Shown here piece by piece: positions 9,395 through 19,798 of a stretch of 64,000 nucleotides of DNA (position 1 is its first letter; each line of letters begins with the position of its first letter). Both the position numbers and the translations under genes were made by a program. Source of the stretch: Bacteroidota bacterium (GTDB lineage Bacteria > Bacteroidota > Bacteroidia > Bacteroidales > CAIXZF01); NCBI GenBank assembly GCA_026391855.1, contig JAPLDE010000155.1:1-64000 (forward strand), read 5' to 3'. The notes under the pieces are model-generated. The model did not search any database, was not told where the DNA came from, and saw nothing but the letters and a program-made list of their open reading frames with translations.

Positions 9395-12300
9395 CTTACC
9401 GACCAAAATCTTTTTAACCACCTTCCCCTGGCCCGTTATACCTTCCAGGTAGTACAACCCTTTAGCGAACCGGCTTAGATCGATCGGATAATTACCGGGA
9501 ACTGCCGTTTCCTGCTTCCATATCTCCTGGCCCTGGGGTGTAACAACCCTCAGGTGTTCCAGTATAGTACCCTGTTTAACCGTTAAGGTGATAAGACCAT
9601 CGGATGGGTTCGGAAATAATACCACAGCCTCGTTAACATCCTGGTTGTCAATAATTCCGTTCGACTGAGTGATATTTACATCGTCGATGTACAGGTTGTT
9701 ACTCATATAACTAATGGTTTCAAAGGCAAGCTGCACATCCTTCTTGCCACCGTAAGCTGTAAGGTCGAACCACAGGCAGGGACTTCCGAACAACCCATTT
9801 CCGCACCAATCGGAGGCAGCAGAAGGATCAAAGTTTGAGGTCATGGGTGGATGGGTTGCAAACAACCCGGAACCGTCGTCGAAACCTTTATAAAGCTGCG
9901 TCCAGGTGGTCCCACAGTTGTCAGATGCCATAACAATCAGGGTATCAGAGTATTGTGTCTGATATTGACAATAGGCATGTTTGAACTGTAAGGTCGGGTG
10001 GTCAATACCGGTGAGGTTAAGAGGAGGGCTGATCAGCTTGTCTTTATGGTCTAGAGTATTGGTGCCGTAAATCTTAACCCTGGCGGCTTTGGTGCCGGGA
10101 GGATTTCCCCCGGTATTCCATACTTCCCAGGTTTTGTCACCGTCCGGGTTTAACACGGTCCAGGACTTGCTATTCAGGTTGCCACTCTCAAAATTGTCAA
10201 AAAACGGCAGGAGGCGGCCTCCGATAGAAATGAGATTCGTCTTATTTAAATTTACACTCCCGTTAACATTTCCAACAGTTAGGGTTACGCTATATTGTCC
10301 GTCCTCATTAAACTGAACGACAGGGTTTTGCGAGGTTGCTCCGGTTCCGCTGAGAAAGGTAACTGTAGTTGGATTAAATGACCATACCCAGGCCTGGGGG
10401 CAATATTTGGAAGTATCATAAAATGTCACAATATGCGGACCGGAACAAAAAATAGAATCGCTGCAATAAAAACCCGGGTTGGGAACCATGGTAGGGCTTA
10501 CCGTGATATATCCGGTCACAGTCAGTGAATCGGAGCCAACATCATTGGTAACCACTAGCGTGACATCGTAGGTGCCTGGTAAAGCATAGGTAATGTTTTG
10601 AGGATTTTGCTGCGTGGAGGAAACAGGGGTTCCGCCGGTAAAGGTCCAATGCCATGAGGTAGGGAAACCAAAAGACAGGTCGGTAAAGTTAAAACCGCAA
10701 CCCATTGGCAGGGTAGTATGATCGGAGGTGAACAAAGCAGCCGGTTGCGAATGATAAAGCGTTGATTGCCAGAGTCCTCTGCCATAAGTGCAGCCCCGGA
10801 TGACATTATTTTGAGGATTATAATGATCATAGAAGATTTCCAGCTCCATGACCCTGGAACTCAGTGGGAGACCGTTGCTGAAGGGAACCCAGTCCGTCAT
10901 GGAGGCATCCCGGTAATAAACGCCTATATCCGAGCAGGCATACAACCCTTCCTGGCTTCCTTTGCAATAAACGATACCGGAATAGAATACATCCGGCAAA
11001 GACCCGGTAATATCCGACCAGTTCTGACCTTTATTTGTGGTTTTATAAATATGACCACTGGAGGTCAGATAGGCCGTACCCGGATCGGTGGGATGGCACT
11101 CAATATCGGAAGCATTGCTGATGGAAGCCGGCAGGTTGTTGGTAAGGTTGATCCAGCCGGGATTGGCGGAATTGGCATCATCGGACCTCCAAAGGTTCCC
11201 GCTTTCCTTTATCACGTAAAGAATATCGGGATTGGCGGGTGATTGTTCCAGCACCCTGCAGTTTCCTGATCCGAAATTCGTGGAGATCTTTGTCCATGTA
11301 ACCAGTTGTACATCATATGCTTTAATATTGTTGCTTCTCCATACACTTTTCAACCCAAGGAACATGGTATTCGGGTCTGTTTCGTGGATGATGAACGGGC
11401 TTACCCAGGCTCCCTCTTCGTTAATACCGTTGACTCCGTTGCCGCCAATGCCACCCTGGTTATCATAGCCAAAGATCCGGCTTACGGCTCCATAATAAAG
11501 GGTCCCGTATTTGTAGTTGGCGTTGGTCGGATCGATGGCACATTCCATACCGTCCCCTCCCATCACATTACGCCATTCCTGATCACCGAAAACAGCCGTT
11601 CCGTTATCCTGATACCCGTTGATAACCATGTCTTTAACCTGCGCACTCTGGCCTATTTTATAAACCTGGGCAATTGAAAGCCCCTGGCTGATCATCACCC
11701 AGTCGCCACCATTGTCGGATGTGTAAAAGCATCCCCCGTCATTGCCTACGTATAGCGAACCATTTAGCGGGTTCCAGTTAAAAACATGCTGATCGGCATG
11801 TACAAAAGCTACACTGCAGCCTCCGTACCAGTGTGCCGAGATCAGCCAGGTCTGGCCGGCATCCGTCGATTTGAAGATATTTACCCCTCCGACATAAAGC
11901 ACATGGGCATCGAGGGGATCAACAGCTATGCACAGGTCATACCAGGCCTGCCCTCCGGTACCCCCGTCGCAACCCCAGCTCAGGATATTAGGCGTGGTAG
12001 ACTGCTCAACAAAGGTTTCTCCCCCGTCAGTCGATAAATACATCCCTTTATAGGCATCGGAATAACTCAGCATAAAATAAACGTAATCGGGATTGGCCTG
12101 ACTGACACCAATAACCCCGCGGCTGCCACCGGGCAAACCGTTGCTGATAAGCATCCAGTTGGCTCCTTCATTAACAGACTTGTAAAATAACCCGTCGCGG
12201 GTGGCATAAAGTGTCGTTGGATCGTTAGGTCTGAAGACAATGTCTTTATAATTACCCGGGCTGGGGGAAATATTGAACCAGTCGGCCCCTCCGTTAATGG

Positions 12301-13087
12301 TTTTAAAAATGCCCCCGCTGGTTGCCGCGTAAAGCATACCCGGTAAAACAGGGTGGATCAGCATTTTACCAACCGTTACATAGCCCATGCCATTGTTCGA
12401 TAAAGCCCAGTTAATACCCGCATCGATACTTTTCATCACTCCGATACCGGCTGCATCACCGGCATCCCGGTCTCCTGTCCCTATGTAAAGAATATCCGGA
12501 TTTGAATGATCTACAATAATGGCCGATACACCAAGTGTGGGCAGCCCATCGGTATTACTGGTCCATAATTGGCCGCCATCAGTGGATTTCCAGAACCCTC
12601 CGGCCGGCGCCCCGGCATAAATAATATTTACATCAGTCGGATGAAAGGCAAGAGCGTTTACCCGTCCTAAACCCGGGGCATTGATGGGCAGGTATTTAGG
12701 ACCCATTTCTTCCCAGTTCCCGTTATTGTTTTCCAGTTTGCCCTGGTTGCCAAAATAATCCTTGTATGCTTTCCAGTTCTTGTCAGGCGAGGGTCGTTTC
12801 CCATCAGGACTTACCCGTAAACTCATCATATACTCCCAGCGCTTGAAGGGTTTAAACCCGGAACTGCGGGTGACGGGCCGGTCTTTCCAGTATGTCTCAA
12901 AAGCATGCTGAACCTGAAAAAAATTAACATTGTCATCCTGCATCATTCCCACCCAGTAAGGGTAGTTTGCCGTATCTCTCTTCTCAATGTTCTGAGCCGT
13001 AAGAGTATCGGTAAAAGGGAAAATAAATGTTGATAACAAACAGATAGCCAGAAAGTTGATTGCTTTCAGATGGGAAGCGGGTGTCAT
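9392..13087 (-). CDS. Secreted sortilin/BNR-repeat (VPS10-like) protein with PKD domains and T9SS type A C-terminal sorting domain
   Basis: Repeated STDGGxTW-like motifs (KSTDGGQLW, STDGGETF, KSTDAGQTW, TSDNGGDW); PKD segments (TFTGGTPVSSTQQNPQNITYALPGTYDVTLVVTND); C-term VVLFPNPSDGLITLTV...KGLYYLEGITGQGKVVKKILVGK. Confidence 0.9.
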   Translation of the reverse strand: MTPASHLKAINFLAICLLSTFIFPFTDTLTAQNIEKRDTANYPYWVGMMQDDNVNFFQVQHAFETYWKDRPVTRSSGFKPFKRWEYMMSLRVSPDGKRPSPDKNWKAYKDYFGNQGKLENNNGNWEEMGPKYLPINAPGLGRVNALAFHPTDVNIIYAGAPAGGFWKSTDGGQLWTSNTDGLPTLGVSAIIVDHSNPDILYIGTGDRDAGDAAGIGVMKSIDAGINWALSNNGMGYVTVGKMLIHPVLPGMLYAATSGGIFKTINGGADWFNISPSPGNYKDIVFRPNDPTTLYATRDGLFYKSVNEGANWMLISNGLPGGSRGVIGVSQANPDYVYFMLSYSDAYKGMYLSTDGGETFVEQSTTPNILSWGCDGGTGGQAWYDLCIAVDPLDAHVLYVGGVNIFKSTDAGQTWLISAHWYGGCSVAFVHADQHVFNWNPLNGSLYVGNDGGCFYTSDNGGDWVMISQGLSIAQVYKIGQSAQVKDMVINGYQDNGTAVFGDQEWRNVMGGDGMECAIDPTNANYKYGTLYYGAVSRIFGYDNQGGIGGNGVNGINEEGAWVSPFIIHETDPNTMFLGLKSVWRSNNIKAYDVQLVTWTKISTNFGSGNCRVLEQSPANPDILYVIKESGNLWRSDDANSANPGWINLTNNLPASISNASDIECHPTDPGTAYLTSSGHIYKTTNKGQNWSDITGSLPDVFYSGIVYCKGSQEGLYACSDIGVYYRDASMTDWVPFSNGLPLSSRVMELEIFYDHYNPQNNVIRGCTYGRGLWQSTLYHSQPAALFTSDHTTLPMGCGFNFTDLSFGFPTSWHWTFTGGTPVSSTQQNPQNITYALPGTYDVTLVVTNDVGSDSLTVTGYITVSPTMVPNPGFYCSDSIFCSGPHIVTFYDTSKYCPQAWVWSFNPTTVTFLSGTGATSQNPVVQFNEDGQYSVTLTVGNVNGSVNLNKTNLISIGGRLLPFFDNFESGNLNSKSWTVLNPDGDKTWEVWNTGGNPPGTKAARVKIYGTNTLDHKDKLISPPLNLTGIDHPTLQFKHAYCQYQTQYSDTLIVMASDNCGTTWTQLYKGFDDGSGLFATHPPMTSNFDPSAASDWCGNGLFGSPCLWFDLTAYGGKKDVQLAFETISYMSNNLYIDDVNITQSNGIIDNQDVNEAVVLFPNPSDGLITLTVKQGTILEHLRVVTPQGQEIWKQETAVPGNYPIDLSRFAKGLYYLEGITGQGKVVKKILVGK

Positions 13088-13181
13088 AAGCAGCTGGTTT
13101 TTTCGGGTTAAGATTTTATCTTACAAATATACAGTAATATTATATGCAAAATAACGCCACCCACCGATAATTTTGAATAAA

Positions 13182-16049
13182 TCAGCGGATGCAAATGGGT
13201 TTATACAGACAGTAAGTGCAGGTTATCAGGTTCTCCGTCTGTATAAAGGGGACTTCCGGGTTGTATAAATCGTCAAGAATCTTTTTAACAAGGTTTTCCA
13301 TCATACTGATGCCTTCTTTTAAAAGGTCCGAACCCTCGGGTAATTTAAGGGTCAGTATACCGGCAGCAGGCCTTCGCAATGAAATTATCCCGGGAATGAT
13401 CAGGGAGAGTTTTGGGTTCTGTTGTTTGTAAAACAGGTAACTGTATATCATCAGCTGAAATACTTTATCCATGGCAGGATCATCCTTTAATTTTTCGGCA
13501 TTCACCAGCCTGACATCCTTTTCTTCCAGCTTTCCTGTTTTATAATCGATTAAATAATAATCATGTTCATATTGGTCGATGCGGTCGACTTTCCCTCCCA
13601 GCCGGTACTGAAAGAAATCGGTGCTGAGCCACTTCTCCAGTCCTATTACGATAAGTGGTATTCTGGGCTGATTCCGACTGATCCATGTATCTTTCTCTTT
13701 ATCAAGATGTTGAAGAATAAGTGACTCCGTTACTTTAACCATCAGCAAATTTTTTCCGCTTTCCAGGTCACCATGTTGAAGATTATCCTGGTATTTCTTT
13801 CTAACCAGTTCCGGCAACCGCCTCTTCATTTCCTTATATGAATCAGCAGTGAGAGGTTGGTTCAGCGTTGGCTGATACAATAATTCAAGGATTTCATGAA
13901 AAACTGTTCCCACCGTGGCAGCATCCATATTTTCATCGGCCTCATCCGGTTCCTGTATTTTCAGGATTTGGGAGAAGTAAAAACGTAACGGACAAACCCG
14001 GTACATGTTTAGCACGGTCGGGCTCCAGCCTTTGCTGTTGATGACGGTAAGATCGTGCAGTGTTTTCCTGTCTTTCTGAATGACAATAGGTTTTATCTTA
14101 TTTTCACCTTCAGGAGGGAAAGAAATGGTTGTTTCAGTGAGTCGGATGGATGGATTATAAGCCGTCAGTTCCTGTCTTAGCTGGTGGAGGAAGCGGCTCT
14201 TCTCACCTCCCATCAGCTGTCCCGGCTCGGTATTGTACAGGAAGTCGACTTTTTCGGCCCGCTGGAGAAGCCGGTAGAAATGGTAGGCAAATACGGCCTG
14301 ACGATCACGGTAAGTAGGCAGATGAAAATGATCTTTTATGTCGATTGGAATGAAAGATGGCACCCCTTTTCCTGAAGGAATGATGTCATCATTTACATGA
14401 AGTACGATAATATTCCTGAAATCAAGGGTCCGTGTTTCGAGCATGCCCATGACCTGCAAACCGGTCAGCGGCTCACCATAAAAGGAGAGCTTAACTGCCC
14501 CTGCTGCCTGCCTGAAAAGCTTGTAAACACTGCCGAGCGTAACCGGAATTTCCGTTCCTTCCCAGGTCTCAAGTATCTGCCTGAATAATAGCGAGTAAGC
14601 ATACAGGTATTCCATTTCAAGTGTGCGCTCAGGTCCGGGTTCTTCTTCTGATGCCGTTTTACTTTGGAAATGATCTTTCATGAAGTCGCATAATTCCTGG
14701 AAGGCAACCAGCAATTCAAGGGGTTGGGCCGAATAACTCCCGAAAAGGATATCGAGCCGGTAGCGATCCAGCATGCCTGGTTTCAGGATGTCCCTTATCA
14801 CTTCATCCCTGCTGAAAAATGCCCGGATCAGCAACCATTCTTCCCTTTCTTTCAGCCCGCTGCCCTTTTCCACTACCTGTATACCGGCATTGGCATGGTT
14901 GGCATCCAGCAGTTCGCTGAAAAACGGATGACGGAAAAGGGTTAGCAGGTCTTTAAAATAAAAAGTCTCCTTCGATAACCTTTCAGCATGTATATGCAGC
15001 TGGAACAATGCGTCAAACAAGCCGTTCATGGGTGTAAGCCTCAGGGGGAGTCCCATGGTCACATTGAATTTGCCGATCTCCTCAGGAACAGAGTTCAACA
15101 CAGGGATCAGCATGTTTTCATCACCCAAAACCAGCGCTGTTTCAGAAAGTTCCGAAGTTGGGACTTCTGAAATAAGCTGACCAGCTACTTTTGCCTGGCC
15201 GATATTCTGCGGGATCCCTATGATCCGTATCTCTTTCGGAAGCCGGGAATACGAATCATCCTTCCACCGGAATTCTCCCCAGCCCTGTCGCTCCTGATAC
15301 TGCCTGAGAAACTTGCCGGCTTCCTGTATGGGGTTATCGGTGTAGTAATTGTCAGCATCCCAGAAGATCTCTGCCTTTCCCTTGTCGATGAGATAACTGA
15401 TGATCTTTTCTTCAGCACCTGTGAGGGCATTAAACCCTGCAAAAAGGATCTTTTTCCAGATTAAACCCGGTTCCAGTTGCTCAATGGTATCGGCGGCATA
15501 ACGGTAAGCCGACCCCTGTGATGCCAGGTTGGCCTGTTCCAGTTGGGTTTGCAGCAGCTGGTAATATTCATTCAGGGAATTGAAAAAATGAAGATAGGAA
15601 AGCTGAAACTCAGTCAGTGGTTTTTTATCGAGATTCCAGGTGCTCAAGGCCTTGGCTTCCGACAGGTAACTGAAAATACTGGCAGGGTCGGCCAGGTAAA
15701 GGTCAATTTCATTAAAGTCATCGAGCATCACCGGTGCCCAGTTCAGAAATTCGTTCAGGTCATGGGCGTTTTCTTTCTCTATTTGCTGATATACCTTGTA
15801 CAGGATCAGCAACAGCTGGTGATTCTCCGCTTTGCGTTTGCCACCAAGATGCATGACAAAATCTTCAATTGAGAAAATAGCAGGCGCCCACATGGGTTTT
15901 AAAGACCCCAATGCCATGTATCTCCTGATATACAACCCTGCCCTCCTGTTCGGGAATACCAGGGCAAGCTCTTGTAAATGGTCGGGGTATCTTTCCTTAA
16001 GATAGGAACTTAGCTTCCCTAAAAAAGTGGAGGGATTCGGTTCAGTCAT
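13182..16049 (-). CDS. AddB-like PD-(D/E)XK exonuclease / inactivated helicase family protein
   Basis: VFPNRRAGLYIRRYM N-terminal motif; YRVCPLRFYFSQIL; YLIDYKTGK; terminal CTYCLYKPIC Fe-S-type cysteines. Confidence 0.85.
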   Translation of the reverse strand: MTEPNPSTFLGKLSSYLKERYPDHLQELALVFPNRRAGLYIRRYMALGSLKPMWAPAIFSIEDFVMHLGGKRKAENHQLLLILYKVYQQIEKENAHDLNEFLNWAPVMLDDFNEIDLYLADPASIFSYLSEAKALSTWNLDKKPLTEFQLSYLHFFNSLNEYYQLLQTQLEQANLASQGSAYRYAADTIEQLEPGLIWKKILFAGFNALTGAEEKIISYLIDKGKAEIFWDADNYYTDNPIQEAGKFLRQYQERQGWGEFRWKDDSYSRLPKEIRIIGIPQNIGQAKVAGQLISEVPTSELSETALVLGDENMLIPVLNSVPEEIGKFNVTMGLPLRLTPMNGLFDALFQLHIHAERLSKETFYFKDLLTLFRHPFFSELLDANHANAGIQVVEKGSGLKEREEWLLIRAFFSRDEVIRDILKPGMLDRYRLDILFGSYSAQPLELLVAFQELCDFMKDHFQSKTASEEEPGPERTLEMEYLYAYSLLFRQILETWEGTEIPVTLGSVYKLFRQAAGAVKLSFYGEPLTGLQVMGMLETRTLDFRNIIVLHVNDDIIPSGKGVPSFIPIDIKDHFHLPTYRDRQAVFAYHFYRLLQRAEKVDFLYNTEPGQLMGGEKSRFLHQLRQELTAYNPSIRLTETTISFPPEGENKIKPIVIQKDRKTLHDLTVINSKGWSPTVLNMYRVCPLRFYFSQILKIQEPDEADENMDAATVGTVFHEILELLYQPTLNQPLTADSYKEMKRRLPELVRKKYQDNLQHGDLESGKNLLMVKVTESLILQHLDKEKDTWISRNQPRIPLIVIGLEKWLSTDFFQYRLGGKVDRIDQYEHDYYLIDYKTGKLEEKDVRLVNAEKLKDDPAMDKVFQLMIYSYLFYKQQNPKLSLIIPGIISLRRPAAGILTLKLPEGSDLLKEGISMMENLVKKILDDLYNPEVPFIQTENLITCTYCLYKPICIR

Positions 16050-16963
16050 CGGGGTAGATTAAGTTGATTCATTAGCATTCTTTCAGCCTCTTCCAGCTGA
16101 CAAACCTTTCCCACATCCATCCAGAAATCAAGGTCGTGCCGGTATCCGGTGATTTTGTAATCAGCAGCCAGCCTGAGAAATACATCCAGGATGGAAAACT
16201 TCCCCCCTTCTGTGATCAATCCCGGGAATTCCGGCGAAAGTATATATACACCACTGAATGCCAATGGTTTAGAATTTTCAATAGCTTTGCCTTTTACTAC
16301 TCTTACCTCCACCTTCCTGTTCCCTGATCCCCGATCCCTGTTCCCTTTTCCCTTTTCCACTTTCCACATTTCCTCCTCCTCCTTCCCTGATCCCCGATCC
16401 CTGTTCCCTTTTCCCTTTTCCACTTTCCACATTTCCTCCTCCTCCTTCCCTGATCCCCGATCCCTGTTCCCTGTTCCCTTTTCCCCCTTCCTCCATCCCA
16501 CCAACTCCATCCCATCATCAAAAAGAAAATACCGGCTCGTCGCTCTGTCTCTTACCGCCAGCGTAGCCAAAGCCTTGTTCTTTAAATGATAGTCAAACAG
16601 GGACTGTAAGTCCAGATCTGTCAGTATATCAACATTATGTATAAGAATATCCTCATTTTCGGGAAAAAATGAGGAGGCCTTCAGGATCCCGCCACCGGAG
16701 TCCAGCAAAACCCCTGATTCATCGGAAATATTGATCTCCGCCCCGAAATGCTGTTTTTGATTAAGAAACGATACGATCTGTTCTGAAAAATGGTGGACAT
16801 TGACAGTAAAACCCGTAATTCCCTGGTTAATGAGTTTGGTGATAACCCTTTCCAGCAATGATATCCCATTGATCTCTGTCAACGCCTTCGGGCAATAGTC
16901 GGTTAGCGGCCTCAACCGCGTTCCCATCCCCGCCGCCAATATCATCGCATGTCTAATCATCAA
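16046..16963 (-). CDS. MurU-like sugar-phosphate nucleotidyltransferase carrying an internal minisatellite-encoded insertion
   Basis: AMILAAGMGTRLRPLTDYCPKAL N-terminal NTP_transferase motif; LAFSGVYILSPEF; overlaps the AddB-like start by 4 nt. Confidence 0.85.
   Translation of the reverse strand: MMIRHAMILAAGMGTRLRPLTDYCPKALTEINGISLLERVITKLINQGITGFTVNVHHFSEQIVSFLNQKQHFGAEINISDESGVLLDSGGGILKASSFFPENEDILIHNVDILTDLDLQSLFDYHLKNKALATLAVRDRATSRYFLFDDGMELVGWRKGEKGTGNRDRGSGKEEEEMWKVEKGKGNRDRGSGKEEEEMWKVEKGKGNRDRGSGNRKVEVRVVKGKAIENSKPLAFSGVYILSPEFPGLITEGGKFSILDVFLRLAADYKITGYRHDLDFWMDVGKVCQLEEAERMLMNQLNLPR
16320..16490. repeat. 63-nt tandem minisatellite inside a CDS (two full units plus a partial third)
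   Basis: TTCCCTGATCCCCGATCCCTG starts at 16320, 16383 and 16446 (period 63 nt = 21 aa, KGNRDRGSGKEEEEMWKVEKG). Confidence 0.95.
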
Positions 16964-17044
16964 ATCAATTTCATTTCCAAATCTCCAAATCTCAAATTCA
17001 TAAAATTAATTTAATACCCAAATTTCCAAATTTCCAAATTATCA
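16964..17044. repeat. AT-rich short-period repeat (CAAATTTC-like) filling an intergenic spacer
   Basis: CCAAATCTCCAAATCTCAAATTC...CCCAAATTTCCAAATTTCCAAATTATCAAATTA between two same-strand genes. Confidence 0.6.
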
Positions 17045-18400
17045 AATTAGCTCTCTGTGCTCCACCACAACTCCCACCTTGTGGAATTTTTCCAGGTGCT
17101 TCTTCAATTTTTCAGCTATAAAAACCGACCGGTGCTGCCCCCCGGTGCATCCGAAATTTACGGTAAGAGAGGAGAAGTTTCTTTGTAAGTAGATTCTAAC
17201 CGATTGATCTACAATACTATAGACATTAATCAAAAAATCTTCCACTTCCTTTTCTTTGGACAGGAAGTCTTTTACTGGCTCATCCAGTCCTGTTAATGAT
17301 TGGAATGCCTCATAACGCCCGGTTTCATCAGGAGGGATTCCTTTCTTAAAACTAAAGCTTCTTACTGTGACCGTCAGTGAAGGTGTCCCGAACGACCTCA
17401 GAATGTCCGATCCGGTTATCCGTCTCAGTACTTCCGCCAGGGTATTTAATGACCCCGGTAACGGATGATTCTCCAGCAACCAGCTCAGGTTGTCCAGGGC
17501 AAAAGGAATGCTCTGCAGAAAATGCTCCTTCTTTTCATAAAACCCTCTGAAACCATAGGCTCCCAATGCCTGCATGATCCTGATATAAACAAAGGGATAA
17601 AAACCGGCCAGAAACTCTTTTTCATTCACTTTCTGGTACTTGTTCACCGCTTCCAGGTAATGGCTGATCAGTTCCTGTCTTACCTCAGCCGACAGATGGG
17701 CCTTGGCATCATACAGGAGAGAAGCCAGGTCATAGGCCAGCGGACCCTTTCTTCCACCTTGATAATCAATAAAATAGATCTTATCATTGAACAACATGAT
17801 ATTCCTTGACTGGAAGTCGCGGTACATGAAAAAATGGGTATCACTTTGTAAAAGCAGACTGATGAAATGCTGAAAATCATCTTCCAGCAACTGTTCGTCA
17901 AAGGGTATCTGCGCCAGTTTCAGAAAATAATACTTAAAATAGTTCAGGTCCCACATCATCGACTGCCGGTCAAAGGCTTCCCTAGGATAACAATAAGAGA
18001 AATCCAGGTTTTGTGCAGCTTTTACCTGGAAAACAGGTAATGTAGTTACCACTTCCTTATAGATCGCCAGCATTTCCTCCGGAAACTGTTTTCCCTGCCT
18101 GAGTTGAACCAGCCTGGCATATAAGTGGGTATCACCCAGATCTTCAATAAGATAAACATTGTCCTCAGGATTCTCTGCATATATTTTCGGCACAGCCAGG
18201 CCCAGCTTAAGGAATTGACGGCTCAGGTAGAGGAAGGCATTGTTTTCCCGTGCGTCGGGATTAAACGCTCCGATAGCCGTGTTCAGCTTCCCGGAAAAAC
18301 GGAAATATTTCCGGTTGGACCCTGACAGGGGTAAAGGACTGATATTAAGTGGTTCTTCGCTGAAATACCGGGCATATAGATGGGTCAGAGATTGATTCAT
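17042..18400 (-). CDS. AmgK-like (APH-fold) sugar kinase fused to RapZ C-terminal domain
   Basis: APH motif FFMYRDFQSRNIMLFNDKIYFIDYQGGRKGPLAYDLASLLYD; C-terminal VRSFSFKKGIPPDE...NFGCTGGQHRSVFIAEKLKKHL typical of the RapZ C-domain. Confidence 0.88.
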   Translation of the reverse strand: MNQSLTHLYARYFSEEPLNISPLPLSGSNRKYFRFSGKLNTAIGAFNPDARENNAFLYLSRQFLKLGLAVPKIYAENPEDNVYLIEDLGDTHLYARLVQLRQGKQFPEEMLAIYKEVVTTLPVFQVKAAQNLDFSYCYPREAFDRQSMMWDLNYFKYYFLKLAQIPFDEQLLEDDFQHFISLLLQSDTHFFMYRDFQSRNIMLFNDKIYFIDYQGGRKGPLAYDLASLLYDAKAHLSAEVRQELISHYLEAVNKYQKVNEKEFLAGFYPFVYIRIMQALGAYGFRGFYEKKEHFLQSIPFALDNLSWLLENHPLPGSLNTLAEVLRRITGSDILRSFGTPSLTVTVRSFSFKKGIPPDETGRYEAFQSLTGLDEPVKDFLSKEKEVEDFLINVYSIVDQSVRIYLQRNFSSLTVNFGCTGGQHRSVFIAEKLKKHLEKFHKVGVVVEHRELI

Positions 18401-18532
18401 ATGGGATTACACCTTTTTTTCAGCTAAGATACGTCATTTTGAAAATCAGGGATAAGTTGCAAATACTTCTCAATTCCGGATGAACCTGGAATTGATGGAA
18501 AAGGACCGGAATGATAACCAGTTTTGGCCCTT

Positions 18533-19798
18533 CTAGAAAAGAAAAAGTAAAAGTCTGATATTCAGGTAAGTAACGATTATGCCTACCCCTAATATCATCA
18601 GGGTGGTGGTCAGTTTGTTCACATATTTTCCCATCACTTTTCGCGACGAGGTAAGGTATATCTGGGTGAAGATGGTAATTGGCAACTGGATACTGAGTAT
18701 CATCTGTGAAATGATCAGGCCCTGAAAAGGGTTTTTAATAAAAAAAATTATGATAAGCGCCCCGATCAGGGATATAAACAAGCCCAGGCGGGAGTGATTG
18801 TCTTTCACGTCAAAGGGTTCGCCGAAAAATCCGGCGAAAATACTGCCCCCTGCCATTCCGGAAGTTACACTCGAAGCCAGACCTGCCATGAGAAGGGCAA
18901 TGGCAAACACTATCGCGGCAGAATGGCCCAGCAGGGGCGAGAGTAATTGCTGAGCCTGCTGTAATTCTGTGACTTGTGTGTTGTGCCTGAAGAAAGTGGC
19001 TGCTGCCAGCAGTATCATGGCACTGTTTATCGCCCAACCGATGATCATCGAAAATAATGTATCAAATAGCTCATAATCAAGCTGTTTCTTGATCACCTTA
19101 TCATTTTCAAGGTTCCATTGACGGCTTTGAATGATTTCGGAGTGAAGAAATAGGTTGTGAGGCATCACAACGGCGCCCAGCACGCTCATGATCACGATGA
19201 TCGATCCCCTGGGAATTTCGGGAGTGATCCAGCAAATGGCCGCTTCCTTCCAGGGTATGTCAACCAGCCAAAGCTCGAATATGAAAGAAAGGCCGATCAG
19301 GCTGACAAATCCTATGATCCATTTTTCAAGCTGACGGTAAGAATTGGTGAGCAGGAGCACTGAAACCAGGGTAACACTAAGCAGGGCTCCCACTTTCAAC
19401 GGAATATGAAAGAGCATGTTCAGGGCAATGGATGCACCCAGTATCTCGGCCAGGGATGTACTCACTGAGGCGAGCATGGCCGAACCGAGAATGCTCCTTG
19501 CAAAGAGCTTTTTTATATGCAGAGTCGTGGCTTCAGATAAACAAAGTCCTGAAGCGATGCCAAGGTGAGCCACATTGTGCTGTAATATGATCAGCATCAC
19601 GGTCGATAAGGTGACCATCCATAATAATGAAAATCCATAGTCTGAGCCTGCTGCCAGGTTTGATGCCCAGTTGCCCGGATCGATAAAGCCGACGGTGACC
19701 AGTAAGCCCGGACCGATATATTTCAAAATATCAAGCCCTCCAAACCGGGGTTTGTGATCTGTCCGCCTGAGATCTTTAAGGAGATGAATAAGCTTCAT
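18533..19798 (-). CDS. Nramp family divalent metal transporter
   Basis: DPGN motif in GFIDPGNWASNLAAGSDYGF and VMPHNLFLHSEI; about 11 TM helices. Confidence 0.93.
   Translation of the reverse strand: MKLIHLLKDLRRTDHKPRFGGLDILKYIGPGLLVTVGFIDPGNWASNLAAGSDYGFSLLWMVTLSTVMLIILQHNVAHLGIASGLCLSEATTLHIKKLFARSILGSAMLASVSTSLAEILGASIALNMLFHIPLKVGALLSVTLVSVLLLTNSYRQLEKWIIGFVSLIGLSFIFELWLVDIPWKEAAICWITPEIPRGSIIVIMSVLGAVVMPHNLFLHSEIIQSRQWNLENDKVIKKQLDYELFDTLFSMIIGWAINSAMILLAAATFFRHNTQVTELQQAQQLLSPLLGHSAAIVFAIALLMAGLASSVTSGMAGGSIFAGFFGEPFDVKDNHSRLGLFISLIGALIIIFFIKNPFQGLIISQMILSIQLPITIFTQIYLTSSRKVMGKYVNKLTTTLMILGVGIIVTYLNIRLLLFLF

Noticed and set aside
16320-16490. Regularly spaced repeats resembling a CRISPR array
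   Set aside because: Units are contiguous 63-nt copies without unique spacers, and they lie inside a conserved coding frame.
16278-16521. 72-aa ORFs (GSGIREGGGGNVESGKGK...) as separate genes
   Set aside because: Alternative reading frames of the 63-nt minisatellite; no start context and no independent support.
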